The notes beneath the pieces were generated by a model. The model did not search any database, had not been told where the DNA came from, and worked only from the letters and a program-made list of their open reading frames with translations. The position numbers and the translations under genes are program-made. Positions 1-8,255 of a DNA stretch of 64,000 nucleotides are shown piece after piece (within the stretch, counting starts at the first letter, position 1; each line of letters starts with the position of its first letter). Origin of the DNA: Paenibacillus lentus (lineage in GTDB: Bacteria; Bacillota; Bacilli; Paenibacillales; Paenibacillaceae); contig NZ_CP034248.1 in assembly GCF_003931855.1 (NCBI RefSeq), forward strand, positions 2,232,001 to 2,296,000, written 5' to 3'.

Positions 1-104
1 CAGCTTCTGGCGGGCGAAGGCTTGCAGAAATGAAGCAGGAGTTAGCCCTGTTCTTCGGTTCCATTAAACAGGTGTTGGAGGTAGATGACGGTGAACGAGA
101 TTGA
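1..104 (+). CDS. PadR-family transcriptional regulator, C-terminal end only
   Basis: The only frame open from the window edge into the next gene encodes about 33 residues, including GRRLAEMKQELA, and ends with TGA at 102-104. This resembles the C-terminal helix of PadR-like regulators, which mediates dimerisation. The end overlaps the next start (ATG at 85) by 20 bases, so the two genes are probably translationally coupled. PadR regulators are very often paired with HAAS-domain membrane proteins, which is what follows here and supports the call. Too little is present to judge the DNA-binding domain. Confidence 0.6.
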   Translation, partial: ASGGRRLAEMKQELALFFGSIKQVLEVDDGERD

Positions 105-342
105 TGAGTATGTAAATGAAGTGCTGCTTCATATTCGAGCGGATCGACAGATAAAGCGTAGAATTCGAGAGGATCTTATCGCCTCGCTGAGCGAGAGAAT
201 TGCCTACGAGTCCAACAGGTCATCGCATGAGGTCATCGCTAGCCTTGGATCTCCTGCCGAAATGGCCAAAGAATATATGGAGAATCTCAGACTGTTGAAA
301 AAGCCCCTATCTAGATCACATTACCGCATTAATTTGGTATAA
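85..342 (+). pseudogene. HAAS-domain protein, N-terminal fragment (disrupted by IS)
   Basis: The first 67 codons (to base 287) encode a HAAS/DUF1700-type helical domain: an N-terminal MTVNEIDEYVNEV helix, an IRADRQIKRRIREDL helix and a LGSPAEMAKEYM segment. From base 288 the frame runs into the left end of an IS1182-family element and stops at 342 after 18 foreign residues. Removing the IS and one 7-bp target copy joins codon ENL directly to NIGRVVPKF in the same frame, restoring a 234-residue ancestral protein. HAAS proteins are thought to act as membrane signalling partners of PadR regulators. The fragment may still be made but lacks its whole C-terminal part. Confidence 0.85.
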
Positions 343-1832
343 TATAGGTAATATATTGAAAGTGTGGTGCGCGAGTTGCCTAACATTCAACAAGATAGAA
401 ATCAAATTGAATTGGTTAGTATAGATATGCTTGTACCAAAAGATCATTTACTACGAATCATTGATGAAAACGTAGATTTTTCATTTATTACGGAGATGAC
501 TCGCCCCTACTATCACGGCACATTAGGGAGGCCTCCAATTCACCCGATTCGCCTTTTCAAAATGATGCTGATTGGTTATTTGTATGGCATTCACTCCGAA
601 AGGCAATTAGAGCAAGAAATTAAAACGGACGTAGCCTACCGCTGGTTCCTTGGTCTAGGCTTAACGGATCCTGTGCCGGATCACTCGACGATTAGTTACA
701 ACCGTAATGTGCGATTCAAAGGATCTACCATTTTTCAAGACATTTTTGACGAAGTAGTCCGTTTGGCCATCCGTCATAACATGGTAGGGGGACGTGTTCT
801 CATTACTGATTCAACGCACATCCAAGCTAACGCGAATAAAAATCGTTCATCGATGCAAGTTGTGACGGAAACGCCCCTTGAATATTTAAAAGAATTGGAG
901 ACAGCTGTTAATCAAGAACGAGAGCGTCATGGAAAAAAGCCGCTGCCGCCCGTGAAAAACGAAACGATTGAAAAAAAACTGCGAGTGAGTAACACCGATC
1001 CAGAAAGTGGCTTTATGAAGCGTAAAGGCAAACCCGAAGGGTTTTATTATTTGGATCATCGTACAGTCGATCACAAATTCAATCTCATTACGGATGTCCA
1101 TGTTACCCCTGGAAATGTGAATGACTCAACCGTTTATATAGAAAGACTTCAAAGACAGATCGATACATTTGACTTTCACAATACGTTAGAAGCTGTTGCT
1201 TTGGATTCAGGATATATGACGCCCTACATATGCAAAAAAACAAGCGAGATGGGTATTTTCAGTGTCATCGCTACTCGTAATGCCCCTACAGCAGAGGGGA
1301 CTATACCCAAAGAAGAGTTTTCCTATGACCCGCAACAAGACGCTTATATATGTCCCAATGGATCTAAGCTGACTTACCACACAACCAATCGCAATGGATA
1401 CAAAGAATATATGTCCAACCCTGACTTATGTGGCCAATGCCCATTATTGGATAGCTGTACATCAAGCAAAAATCGTAAACGTAAAATTCAGCGGCATGTT
1501 TGGGAAGGGTTTAAAGAGCGAGTAGAAGCGAATTACCGTAGCTCTTCAGGACAGATCTTGTATAAGCTCCGTTGTAAAACAGTTGAGCGAAGCTTCGCGG
1601 ATGCCAAAGTGCTCCATGGGCTTCGCATTTCCCGTTTGCGTGGCCGGGAAAAAGTGCAGGAACAAGCACTGATGACTGCCATAGTGCAGAACATTAAGAA
1701 AATAGCAAGGCACCTAGCCAAGCTTTTTTCTCGTACAAACGGGAACTCACCTTATATTTTAATCCTTTCGATTCTGGATTTCCGTGGAAAGTATGTTTTC
1801 TTGCATAGAAAATCAATTACTTCAACAGTCTG
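288..1832 (+). mobile_element. IS1182-family insertion sequence, copy 1
   Basis: A complete 1545-bp element. Its ends are inverted repeats starting CAGACTGTTGAA (288) and finishing TTCAACAGTCTG (1832). It is flanked by the 7-bp direct repeat AGAATCT at 281-287 and 1833-1839. The repeat can be stretched to GAGAATCTC by chance matches, but 7 bp is the length that also fits copy 2. It carries one transposase gene and is nearly identical to the copy at 11357-12901, so at least one transposition was recent. It interrupts the HAAS-domain gene. Confidence 0.93.
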
Positions 1833-1833
1833 A
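364..1833 (+). CDS. IS1182-family transposase, copy 1
   Basis: A 489-residue DDE transposase with a DUF772-type N-terminal domain ([17 protein letters not shown]) and an RNase H-like catalytic core. Likely catalytic acidic residues lie in [19 protein letters not shown] and [12 protein letters not shown] central cysteine cluster ([15 protein letters not shown]) matches the family. Translation starts at GTG 364 with only a weak GAAAG upstream. The stop codon TGA spans the IS boundary: TG are the last IS bases and A is the first base of the target duplication. The ORF is intact, so the element is probably active. It differs from copy 2 at two residues (R3/C3, and I/V in the GIFS/GVFS segment). 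Confidence 0.95.
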   Translation: MVRELPNIQQDRNQIELVSIDMLVPKDHLLRIIDENVDFSFITEMTRPYYHGTLGRPPIHPIRLFKMMLIGYLYGIHSERQLEQEIKTDVAYRWFLGLGLTDPVPDHSTISYNRNVRFKGSTIFQDIFDEVVRLAIRHNMVGGRVLITDSTHIQANANKNRSSMQVVTETPLEYLKELETAVNQERERHGKKPLPPVKNETIEKKLRVSNTDPESGFMKRKGKPEGFYYLDHRTVDHKFNLITDVHVTPGNVNDSTVYIERLQRQIDTFDFHNTLEAVALDSGYMTPYICKKTSEMGIFSVIATRNAPTAEGTIPKEEFSYDPQQDAYICPNGSKLTYHTTNRNGYKEYMSNPDLCGQCPLLDSCTSSKNRKRKIQRHVWEGFKERVEANYRSSSGQILYKLRCKTVERSFADAKVLHGLRISRLRGREKVQEQALMTAIVQNIKKIARHLAKLFSRTNGNSPYILILSILDFRGKYVFLHRKSITSTV

Positions 1834-2341
1834 GAATCTCAATATAGGCAGGGTTGTGCCTAAGTTCACAAATATCACAAATGTAATGTATGAGGGATCC
1901 CCCTATTTTGAGTACCGCTCTAAGTTTACATTGTTTGGTGTTCCTTGGGTACATGTGAAGACTCGCAAATGGTATAGCAATCGTCCTGGGGTTGCCCGCG
2001 GAATCATTGCTATAGGCGATGTATCCATCGGTTGTATCTCTTTGGGTGGACTGGCGCTAGGAGGGATCTGTTTAGGTGGAGTGTCGGTTGGGTTGTGCTC
2101 CCTAGGCGGTGTTGCTCTTGCGGCTTTATTGGCAGTAGGTGGAGTAGCGGCAGGTACGGCTGCAGTGGGAGGCGTATCAGTTGGGCTGTTTGCCCTGGGT
2201 GGAGTAGCCCTTGGTCAAGTAGCGATCGGTGAAGTAGCCGTTGGCAAATTAACTCATCAACTCAACTCACCAGACTCTGCTTCATGGTCGTCCTCATGGC
2301 AGCTGATTAAAGAGCTGATAAATAAGGGGTTTAAATTATAA
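1784..2341 (+). pseudogene. HAAS-domain protein, C-terminal fragment with glycine-rich LGG repeats
   Basis: Native sequence resumes at base 1840. The open frame can also be read from an ATG inside the IS (1784), giving a 185-residue chimera. The native part has a conserved lead (FEYRSKFTLFGVPWVHV) and then about 90 residues of short glycine repeats of the type GGVALG/GGVSVG, roughly one per 6-10 residues from residue 80 to 165. This is the usual C-terminal half of HAAS proteins of this group, probably a membrane-associated beta or hexapeptide-like stack. It is in frame with the 85-287 fragment once the IS is removed. With the IS present it has no obvious ribosome binding site. Confidence 0.8.
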
Positions 2342-2353
2342 TACTTCACTTCG

Positions 2354-2404
2354 TATAAAAAATAGAGGTTGTTCATTAGGAATTCAACTTATTTGAACAA
2401 CCTC
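2354..2404 (-). terminator. Terminator of the thioredoxin-gpx operon
   Basis: Perfect 11-bp inverted repeat GAGGTTGTTCA (2365-2375) and TGAACAACCTC (2394-2404) with an 18-base loop. On the minus strand it is followed by TATTTTTTATA, so it terminates the minus-strand gene ending at 2420. It could also stop read-through from the disrupted HAAS gene. Confidence 0.75.
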
Positions 2405-2419
2405 GTGTTGTTGCTACAG

Positions 2420-2911
2420 TTACTCAGAAGCTGAAAGCACTTGCTGAATATCCCCCTCGAGTGCCGATGGAGCTGTCCGTGCGCTATACTGTTTCACTAT
2501 GCTGCTGTTTCGGTCAATAAGGAATTTAACGAAATTCCATTCAATGTCTCCGGTTCGGTAAGGTGCGGGTACATGGTTGACCAAATAATCGTACAACGGG
2601 TGGATGTTGTCGCCTTTTACGTCAAGTTTGGCGAAGAGCGGAAAGGTGACTTGAAAGTTCAAATCACAGAACTCCTTGATTTCCTTTTCTGTGCCCGGCT
2701 CCTGCCCGGCAAATTGGTTGCAGGGGAAGCCGAGGACGACCAATCCCTGATCGCCATACGTATCGTATAGTTGTTGCAATCCTCTATATTGCGGTGTTAA
2801 TCCACAAGCGCTGGCTGTATTTACGATGAGCAGTACTTTACCCTTGTATTGTTCAAGCGTTGTTGCTACCCCGTCAATAGTGCGCACCTCAAAATGATAT
2901 AGCTCTGACAT
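2420..2911 (-). CDS. Glutathione peroxidase family (thiol peroxidase type)
   Basis: A 163-residue thioredoxin-fold peroxidase of full family length. The peroxidatic cysteine is Cys36 in NTASACG, normally NxASxCG. The family motifs GFPCNQF and WNFxKF, which supply the catalytic Gln, Trp and Asn, are present. A further cysteine in EFCDLNFQVTFP sits where thioredoxin-dependent GPx enzymes keep the resolving residue. It therefore probably reduces hydroperoxides with thioredoxin-like electron donors rather than glutathione. It lies 5 bases after the thioredoxin-fold gene and the two are surely co-transcribed. Confidence 0.93.
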   Translation of the reverse strand: MSELYHFEVRTIDGVATTLEQYKGKVLLIVNTASACGLTPQYRGLQQLYDTYGDQGLVVLGFPCNQFAGQEPGTEKEIKEFCDLNFQVTFPLFAKLDVKGDNIHPLYDYLVNHVPAPYRTGDIEWNFVKFLIDRNSSIVKQYSARTAPSALEGDIQQVLSASE

Positions 2912-2916
2912 TGTTG

Positions 2917-3498
2917 TTATACCAAATCACAGGCTTCCGCTGGCATCCAGTGGGCATCCTGTCCTTCCCATTTGACATTGCATCCGATCGGATTCGTTAG
3001 CGGCACGCTAACTGGTTGACCGGAGGTTAGCTCAGTTAGAGCCCGCTCAAGGTCGTTCGTTGTCATTTTTGCAGTTTCGCGAGGGTTGTCCACTCCACGC
3101 CCTGTATAAACGAGACGACGTTGCTGGTCAAACACGAAGAAGTGGGGAGTCCGCAGCGCGCCATAAGCTCTGGCTACGTCTTGATCCATGTCCCGAAGAT
3201 ATACCCAAGGAAAACGGTGTTCCTCCATTCTGATGATCATATGCTCAAAGGAATCTTCCGGATACGTGTTTTCGCTGTTTGCGTTAATACCGACAAAGGC
3301 TACGCCCTTATCCTTGAATTTCTCCGCAGTATGGCGGGTCACTTCATCGGAACCGACCACGTAAGGACAATGGTTGCAAGTGAAGAACACGACTAAGTAA
3401 TCGGCGGAAGCGAAGCTAGCTAATGAATACAAAGCTCCATCTGTCGCCTTAAGTTCAAAATCGGGAGCCTGAGCTCCAAGCTGTAGCGTAAAACTCAT
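2917..3498 (-). CDS. Thioredoxin-fold family protein (AhpC/TSA-like)
   Basis: 193 residues, with the N-terminal signature [14 protein letters not shown] of the AhpC-TSA/redoxin superfamily. A CxxC pair, Cys41-Asn-His-Cys44, lies in [10 protein letters not shown], the signature of a widespread group of cytoplasmic thioredoxin-family proteins. No signal peptide is visible. GAGGAGGT precedes the ATG with good spacing. As first gene of a two-gene operon with glutathione peroxidase, it may act in peroxide detoxification or as its reductant. That pairing is an inference. Confidence 0.85.
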   Translation of the reverse strand: MSFTLQLGAQAPDFELKATDGALYSLASFASADYLVVFFTCNHCPYVVGSDEVTRHTAEKFKDKGVAFVGINANSENTYPEDSFEHMIIRMEEHRFPWVYLRDMDQDVARAYGALRTPHFFVFDQQRRLVYTGRGVDNPRETAKMTTNDLERALTELTSGQPVSVPLTNPIGCNVKWEGQDAHWMPAEACDLV

Positions 3499-3626
3499 GT
3501 AATACGTACCTCCTCATCAATTAAAGTTGATAGATTTCGTTTCAACATGAGCAGAGCTGGTATGAAAGTCAGACGTCTATATTGTACTTCATTTTTCTTG
3601 AGATGCCTAATCGAAAAATAAATGAA

Positions 3627-3679
3627 AAGCGAGCCTTTCGACCTTTAAAATGAAGGTTTTTGTCGAAAAAAACTCGCTT
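3627..3679 (-). terminator. Long imperfect hairpin, probable terminator
   Basis: AAGCGAG (3627-3633) pairs with CTCGCTT (3673-3679). Inside it TCGAC pairs with GTCGA, and CCTT with AAGG. On the minus strand it is followed by TTTTCATTTATTTTT, so it most likely terminates the gene at 3754-4224. The bulges make it weaker than other terminators in the window. Confidence 0.5.
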
Positions 3680-3753
3680 GTAATTATGTAAACAAAACTA
3701 TAAGAGATCCGCTCCGTCAAAATGGTTGACTAATCATCTTGGTCACATTCTGT

Positions 3754-4224
3754 TTAGCGAAGCAGAGCATTAAGGGTGGTTGCTAAAAATAGAAAAAGTC
3801 CCGTTCCAGCTAGGTTAATGAGTAGGGTTAGCATGATTCGAACTACAATATTGGTAGGTAATCGAAATACGCTGACATTGCCTGCAGCCGTAAGTATGCC
3901 GATGAGAGCACCTATTGCTCCACCAATGAAGATCAATACTAAGGGAAGAAAGCACCATAACTTAGCGATGACAGGCAGTGGTTTGGTTACTTCGATGATC
4001 GAGCCATCAATGACTAGATTAGGAACGTCTATTCCGAAGAAGTCTCTTTTCCAAGTGGCTTCCACCTCTTGACCGTCATCCCGGCGTAACATTATCGGTT
4101 GTTTCTTTTTGGCGACGATTTCTTGATTGTTGACAAAGAGTCGGGCTTTTCCCAAAAATCCGGAAGTAATAACCTCTAGAGTTTGATTGGCAAAGCCTGT
4201 TGGATAGATCTTGTAGCGCATCAT
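3754..4224 (-). CDS. Small membrane protein of unknown function
   Basis: 156 residues. The first 85 are soluble, with a beta-rich look (KARLFVNNQEIVAKKKQPIMLRRDDG). Two hydrophobic segments follow at about residues 87-115 (LWCFLPLVLIFIGGAIGALIGIL) and 127-152 (IVVRIMLTLLINLAGTGLFLFL). No family is recognised with confidence. AGGAGG stands just before the ATG. It appears to be a single-gene unit, with its own hairpin downstream and the tRNA-Arg repeat region upstream. Confidence 0.6.
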   Translation of the reverse strand: MMRYKIYPTGFANQTLEVITSGFLGKARLFVNNQEIVAKKKQPIMLRRDDGQEVEATWKRDFFGIDVPNLVIDGSIIEVTKPLPVIAKLWCFLPLVLIFIGGAIGALIGILTAAGNVSVFRLPTNIVVRIMLTLLINLAGTGLFLFLATTLNALLR

Positions 4225-4359
4225 ATTCCTCCTAATTTAAAATGAAATTGATCATTAGTTTATATCGGAGGTAGTGGGAAAAATTTCATAGCACTTTCGG
4301 TCTGGTGTCAAATTTTGTGCGAGACTGTCGACGATTGTTGTCGATAAATATTTTTTTAA

Positions 4360-4673
4360 AACTCTCCCTACTGGAGAGTTACTAATACGTCCCAGAAGGG
4401 ATACTCGCGCTCCATGCGCGAGACTTCGTTTGTCCTGCCTATGTATAGCGGACTCACTTCGCCGAACCCCCAAGGGGTTCTCATCCCTCTGGACGCAAAA
4501 AAACTCTCCCTACTGGAGAGTTACTAATACGTCCCAGAAGGGATACTCGCGCTCCATGCGCGAGACTTCGTTTGTCCTGCCGCTATGCATAGCGGACTCA
4601 CTTCGCCGAACCCCCAAGGGGTTCTCATCCCTCTGGACGCAAAAAAACTCTCCCTATTGGAGAGTTACTAATA

Positions 4674-4688
<15 letters not shown>
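4360..4688. repeat. Tandem repeat built from tRNA-Arg 3' end plus terminator
   Basis: Two near-identical units (4360-4501, 142 bp; 4502-4645, 144 bp) plus a third partial unit that merges into the true tRNA-Arg gene. Each starts with the hairpin AACTCTCC/GGAGAGTT, then carries the last 15 bases of the tRNA (CGTCCCAGAAGGGAT in + orientation). It then holds three more palindromes: CTCGCGC/GCGCGAG, CCGCTATGCATAGCGG (damaged in unit 1) and GAACCCC/GGGGTTC. Read with the tRNA on the minus strand, the order is tRNA, terminator, unit 2 with terminator, unit 1 with terminator. Open frames across the repeat (for example 4430-4759) are a by-product of repetition. Confidence 0.85.
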
Positions 4689-4747
<59 letters not shown>

Positions 4748-4882
4748 AAAAAATATTAAAAACGCAAGCAAAAAATATTTTATCACAGGAAGCGACTTGA
4801 AGCAATAGGTAATTTCAAAAAAAATTACTTACATTAATAGCACGGACTACACGGCAAGTATTTTTATCTCGAATACGTCTAT

Positions 4883-4890
4883 GCTATAAT
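4883..4890 (+). promoter_or_regulatory. Extended -10 promoter of the YsoA-like gene
   Basis: TGCTATAAT is an extended -10 (TGn plus a perfect TATAAT at 4885-4890) with no good -35 at the expected place. Transcription would begin near 4897. That leaves almost no leader before the TTG at 4900 but a normal leader with AAAGGAGG before codon 4930. Confidence 0.6.
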
Positions 4891-4899
4891 CTCAATTAA

Positions 4900-5838
4900 T
4901 TGAAATACGGAACAAAGGAGGCTGCGCATATCAGCAATTCTCGACCCGATGGAAAGGACAACATCGTTCTATTTCCCAAAACATTAGATTACTATCAAAT
5001 TGAGCTAACACGGATGCTGGAAACAGAAAGATACCGTGAGGCCGTTGAGCTTTTACAATTTTTATTGCAGTGCCAGGGACAAGAGCCCAGGCAGTACGAT
5101 GAGTGGCAGGCCCTGCTCGATTGGCTGAACAGTGCTTTTCCAACCTTCGAGAAGGAGGAGGCGTCCGAAGAGAATCCTTATGCCGAAGAAGAGATGGCAA
5201 GGCAGCATGCAGAAGCGAAGCTGGCTGAAGACCATCTATACACCGAGAAGCTGCTGTATGCCGTTACAGAGAGGCCTTTGTCGGAACATACTTTTCTTGC
5301 CCTGGAGCAGCTTGTGTATCTTAACAAGCCCGAGGTGGACGAGGTGCTGATACGATGGGTTGAAAATACAGAGCTGCATCCGCTGTTGCAGTATCGAGTG
5401 CTTCAAACTTTGCATAGACGAGGGAAGCAGGGAACACTGACCTTGAAGCGCGGCGGTGAATCGGTCGAAATTGATGTTGAGTCTGTTCCATTAAACCCGG
5501 ATCAATTCCCTGCACCGATTCAAGCAGTGTTGGAACGTGTAGGAAATGAGACGCAGGTGCATGATCCGACGCTGTTTTATTTTGCCCAGGAGCTATGGAT
5601 GCAATTTATTATGGCGATATATGGCACGAAGGATTACCAAATGCTTCTGAGCGAGGAGGACGCGGTCATCGATATATGGTCGGCTGCTCTCCATTTATTG
5701 GTTTCCGAGAGCATTCCCAGCGGAAGAAACGATGAGGATATAAGAACACTTTATGGCATTACGGATGATTTGCGACTGAAATTTGAGCAGGCCTGTCGCT
5801 CGATGAGGCAGTTTGTGACAGCGGGCATTGGCGGTTAA
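4900..5838 (+). CDS. YsoA-like helical-repeat protein upstream of tig
   Basis: About 302-312 residues, acidic and helical, resembling the TPR-like YsoA protein that sits next to tig in Bacillus. The segment VLFPKTLDYYQIELTRMLETERY, followed by repeat-like helices, is its most recognisable part. Function is unknown. The start is unusual. TTG at 4900 lies within a few bases of the predicted transcript start and has no ribosome binding site. A perfect AAAGGAGG at 4914-4921 stands 8 bases before an in-frame ATC (4930). No ATG, GTG or TTG lies between, and the next ATG (5011) would remove the recognisable N-terminus. The conventional start is given here, but ATC at 4930 is the better-placed initiator. 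Confidence 0.75.
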   Translation: MKYGTKEAAHISNSRPDGKDNIVLFPKTLDYYQIELTRMLETERYREAVELLQFLLQCQGQEPRQYDEWQALLDWLNSAFPTFEKEEASEENPYAEEEMARQHAEAKLAEDHLYTEKLLYAVTERPLSEHTFLALEQLVYLNKPEVDEVLIRWVENTELHPLLQYRVLQTLHRRGKQGTLTLKRGGESVEIDVESVPLNPDQFPAPIQAVLERVGNETQVHDPTLFYFAQELWMQFIMAIYGTKDYQMLLSEEDAVIDIWSAALHLLVSESIPSGRNDEDIRTLYGITDDLRLKFEQACRSMRQFVTAGIGG

Positions 5839-5888
5839 TGGGGCGAAACGATACTTGTTATGCTCTAAGAAACTCCACGTTTCTGCTC

Positions 5889-5917
5889 TTGTAAAAACAT
5901 GTATTGTTGTTTATAAT
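5889..5917 (+). promoter_or_regulatory. SigA-type promoter of tig
   Basis: TTGTAA (5889-5894), a 17-base spacer, and TATAAT (5912-5917). It leaves a leader of about 115 bases before the trigger factor start. Confidence 0.7.
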
Positions 5918-6040
5918 ATAGTGGTTATTCTGAACGTGGACATAGAGACAGCTATACTGGAACCATGATAGCTGCTTTATCGCGATTCGGTTTCAGTATT
6001 AAGTATAGTAATATGTGAAATTTGGAGGGGAAAGCATAAA

Positions 6041-7387
6041 ATGAAAGCAACTTGGGAAAAAATAGAGAAGAACCTCGGCGTTCTCGAGGTTGAAGTGGAA
6101 GCAGATCGTGTATCTGCTGCACTAGATAAAGCGTTTCAAAAAGTGGTAAAGAAAGCTAACGTACCTGGATTCCGTAAAGGTAAAGTACCTCGGGCGATTT
6201 TCGAGGCGCGTTTCGGCGTTGAATCGCTTTATCAAGATGCCATCGATATTTTGCTTCCTGAAGTGTACACTGAAGCGGTTGATCAAACGGACATTTTTCC
6301 TGTTGACCGTCCTGAAGTAGACGTTGAACAATTTGCGAAGGGACAACCTTTCAAATTCAAAGCAAAAGTTACTGTAAAACCAGAAGTTACTTTGGGCGAT
6401 TACAAAGGCATCGAAGTGCCTGTAGAGCCTGTGGAAGTAACTGAAGAAGAAATCACTCAAGAGCTCGAACGCTTGCAGCAGCGTCATGCTGAACTAATCG
6501 TAATCGATGAAGAAGCGGCGCAAAATGGCGACACAGTAGTTATCGATTTCGATGGTTCTGTAGACGGTGTTCCATTCGAAGGCGGCAAAGCAGAGCGTTA
6601 TTCGCTTGAACTTGGCAGCGGCGCGTTCATTCCGGGCTTTGAGGAGCAAGTTGTCGGCTTGGCAACGGGCGACTTCAAAGATGTTACTGTAACTTTCCCT
6701 GAGACATACCATGCTGAAGAGCTGGCTAACAAAGAAGCTGTCTTCAAAGTGAAAGTACATGAAATCAAACGTAAACAGCTGCCTGAGCTGGATGATGAGT
6801 TCGCAAAAGATGTCAGCGAGTTCGATACACTTGACGAGTACAAAGAGGATCTGAAGAAAGAGCTGCTTTCCCGCAAAGAGAAAGACAGCAAAGCAGCGCG
6901 TGAAGGAGTCGTTGTTGACAAAGTAAGCGAAAACGCTGAAGTTGAAATTCCTGAAGCGATGATCCAAAGCGAAATTCAAAACATGGTGCGCGATTTTGAC
7001 AACCGTCTTCGTTCTCAAGGCATGAACCTGGAAATGTTCCTGAGCTTCTCCGGTCAAAGTATCGAGGATCTGCAGGAGCAAATGAAAGCTGATGCAGAGA
7101 AACGCGTTCGCAACAACCTGGTTCTGGAGCAAATCGCGAAGCAAGAGAATATCGTGGCTACCGAAGAAGAAATCAACAAGGAGCTTAACGATATGGCGGA
7201 AGCTTACAAGCGTAGTCCTGAAGAAATCCGCAACATTCTTGCGGCTAATGGCTCTCTTGGTAGCTTGAACGAGGATGTGACACTCCGCAAGACGATCGAG
7301 TTCTTGCTGGAGAACAGCAAAGAAGTCCCTGCAGAGAAGAAGGAAGAAGTTAAAGAAGAAGCTACAGAAAAAGCAACTGAAGAATAA
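6041..7387 (+). CDS. tig: Trigger factor, ribosome-associated chaperone and prolyl isomerase
   Basis: 448 residues, the normal length. The ribosome-binding domain covers residues 1-110 and holds the signature GFRKGKVPRAIFE. An FKBP-type peptidyl-prolyl isomerase domain follows at about 160-245 (NGDTVVIDFDGSVDGVPFEGG). The C-terminal helical cradle ends in an acidic lysine/glutamate tail. It binds nascent chains at the ribosome exit tunnel. GGAGGGG precedes ATG 6041. The order tig-clpP-clpX is conserved, although a terminator separates tig from clpP. Confidence 0.98.
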   Translation: MKATWEKIEKNLGVLEVEVEADRVSAALDKAFQKVVKKANVPGFRKGKVPRAIFEARFGVESLYQDAIDILLPEVYTEAVDQTDIFPVDRPEVDVEQFAKGQPFKFKAKVTVKPEVTLGDYKGIEVPVEPVEVTEEEITQELERLQQRHAELIVIDEEAAQNGDTVVIDFDGSVDGVPFEGGKAERYSLELGSGAFIPGFEEQVVGLATGDFKDVTVTFPETYHAEELANKEAVFKVKVHEIKRKQLPELDDEFAKDVSEFDTLDEYKEDLKKELLSRKEKDSKAAREGVVVDKVSENAEVEIPEAMIQSEIQNMVRDFDNRLRSQGMNLEMFLSFSGQSIEDLQEQMKADAEKRVRNNLVLEQIAKQENIVATEEEINKELNDMAEAYKRSPEEIRNILAANGSLGSLNEDVTLRKTIEFLLENSKEVPAEKKEEVKEEATEKATEE

Positions 7388-7448
7388 GATTCGCATTAAA
7401 CCGTAAGCAGCTTTTGAAGCTTGCAACAAGGACGGGATGTACAATCGT

Positions 7449-7484
7449 TAAGGCACGTATATTAGATGCGTGCCTTAATTTTTA
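7449..7484 (+). terminator. Terminator after tig
   Basis: TAAGGCACG (7449-7457) and CGTGCCTTA (7469-7477) form a stem followed by ATTTTT. Confidence 0.85.
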
Positions 7485-7578
7485 ACCTTTTTAAAATACA
7501 TATATTGGTATTACTTGGCTGGGTAAGTCATGAGTTATATATTACGTTCAGAAAATCATACACTGTATCGAATGAAAA

Positions 7579-7607
7579 ATGACATGAGCCTTTGAACGTG
7601 ATAGAAT
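7579..7607 (+). promoter_or_regulatory. Promoter of clpP
   Basis: ATGACA (7579-7584), a 17-base spacer, and TAGAAT (7602-7607). No clear CtsR heptamer pair (GGTCAAA type) is visible around it, unlike clpP in Bacillus. Confidence 0.55.
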
Positions 7608-7652
7608 ATTTCTGTAAGCGTAAGAATTTGAAAAGGAAAAGAGGTTGGTCGC

Positions 7653-8243
7653 ATGAGTCTGGTACCTATGGTCGTAGAACAAACAAACCGGGGAGAACGC
7701 TCTTACGATATTTACTCGAGACTTCTCAAGGATCGCATTATTTTTCTCAGCAACGCGATTGACGATGATGTTGCCAATCTCGTAATAGCCCAGTTGTTGT
7801 TCTTGGCAGCGGAGGATCCTGACAAGGATATCCATCTTTACATCAATTCACCTGGTGGTTCGGTTACAGCCGGGATGGGTATATATGATACGATGCAATT
7901 AATCAAACCAGACGTTTCTACGATTTGCGTAGGAATGGCTGCCAGTATGGGTTCGCTCCTGCTTACAGCAGGTGCGCCGGGGAAACGGTTTGCACTTCCT
8001 AACAGTGAAGTGATGATTCACCAGCCGCTCGGTGGTGTGCGCGGTCAAGCTGCGGATATCAAAATTCATGCCGAGTGGATTATCAAGACGAGAGAGAAGC
8101 TGAATCAGATTTACGTAGATCGGACGGGTCAACCCCTTGAAAAAATCGAACGCGATACAGACCGTGACTTTTTTATGAGCGCGGAAGAGGCTAAGGCCTA
8201 CGGGATCATCGACAAGGTCATTAGTAAGCCGATCAATCCATAA
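7653..8243 (+). CDS. clpP: ATP-dependent Clp protease proteolytic subunit
   Basis: 196 residues, standard length. The catalytic triad is visible as Ser98 (GMAASMGS), His123 (MIHQPLGG) and Asp172 (DTDRDFF). ClpP forms the double-heptamer barrel that degrades substrates unfolded by ClpX or other Clp ATPases. The N-terminal [25 protein letters not shown] is typical. It lies 12 bases upstream of clpX and both are probably transcribed from the promoter at 7579-7607. Confidence 0.99.
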   Translation: MSLVPMVVEQTNRGERSYDIYSRLLKDRIIFLSNAIDDDVANLVIAQLLFLAAEDPDKDIHLYINSPGGSVTAGMGIYDTMQLIKPDVSTICVGMAASMGSLLLTAGAPGKRFALPNSEVMIHQPLGGVRGQAADIKIHAEWIIKTREKLNQIYVDRTGQPLEKIERDTDRDFFMSAEEAKAYGIIDKVISKPINP

Positions 8244-8255
8244 AGGGGTGTTTAC

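Noticed and set aside
280-288. 9-bp target duplication GAGAATCTC for the first IS copy
   Set aside because: The second copy supports only 7 bp (ATTTCAT). The two extra matching bases at copy 1 are explained by chance identity with the IS end bases.
3627-3679. Small RNA gene
   Set aside because: The hairpin is better explained as the terminator of the minus-strand membrane-protein gene; no promoter of its own is visible.
6494-7444. 316-codon open frame antisense to tig
   Set aside because: Low-complexity, Phe/Leu-rich shadow caused by the codon bias of tig on the other strand; no start signals.
7540-7652. CtsR operator upstream of clpP
   Set aside because: No tandem GGTCAAA-type heptamers could be found near the promoter.
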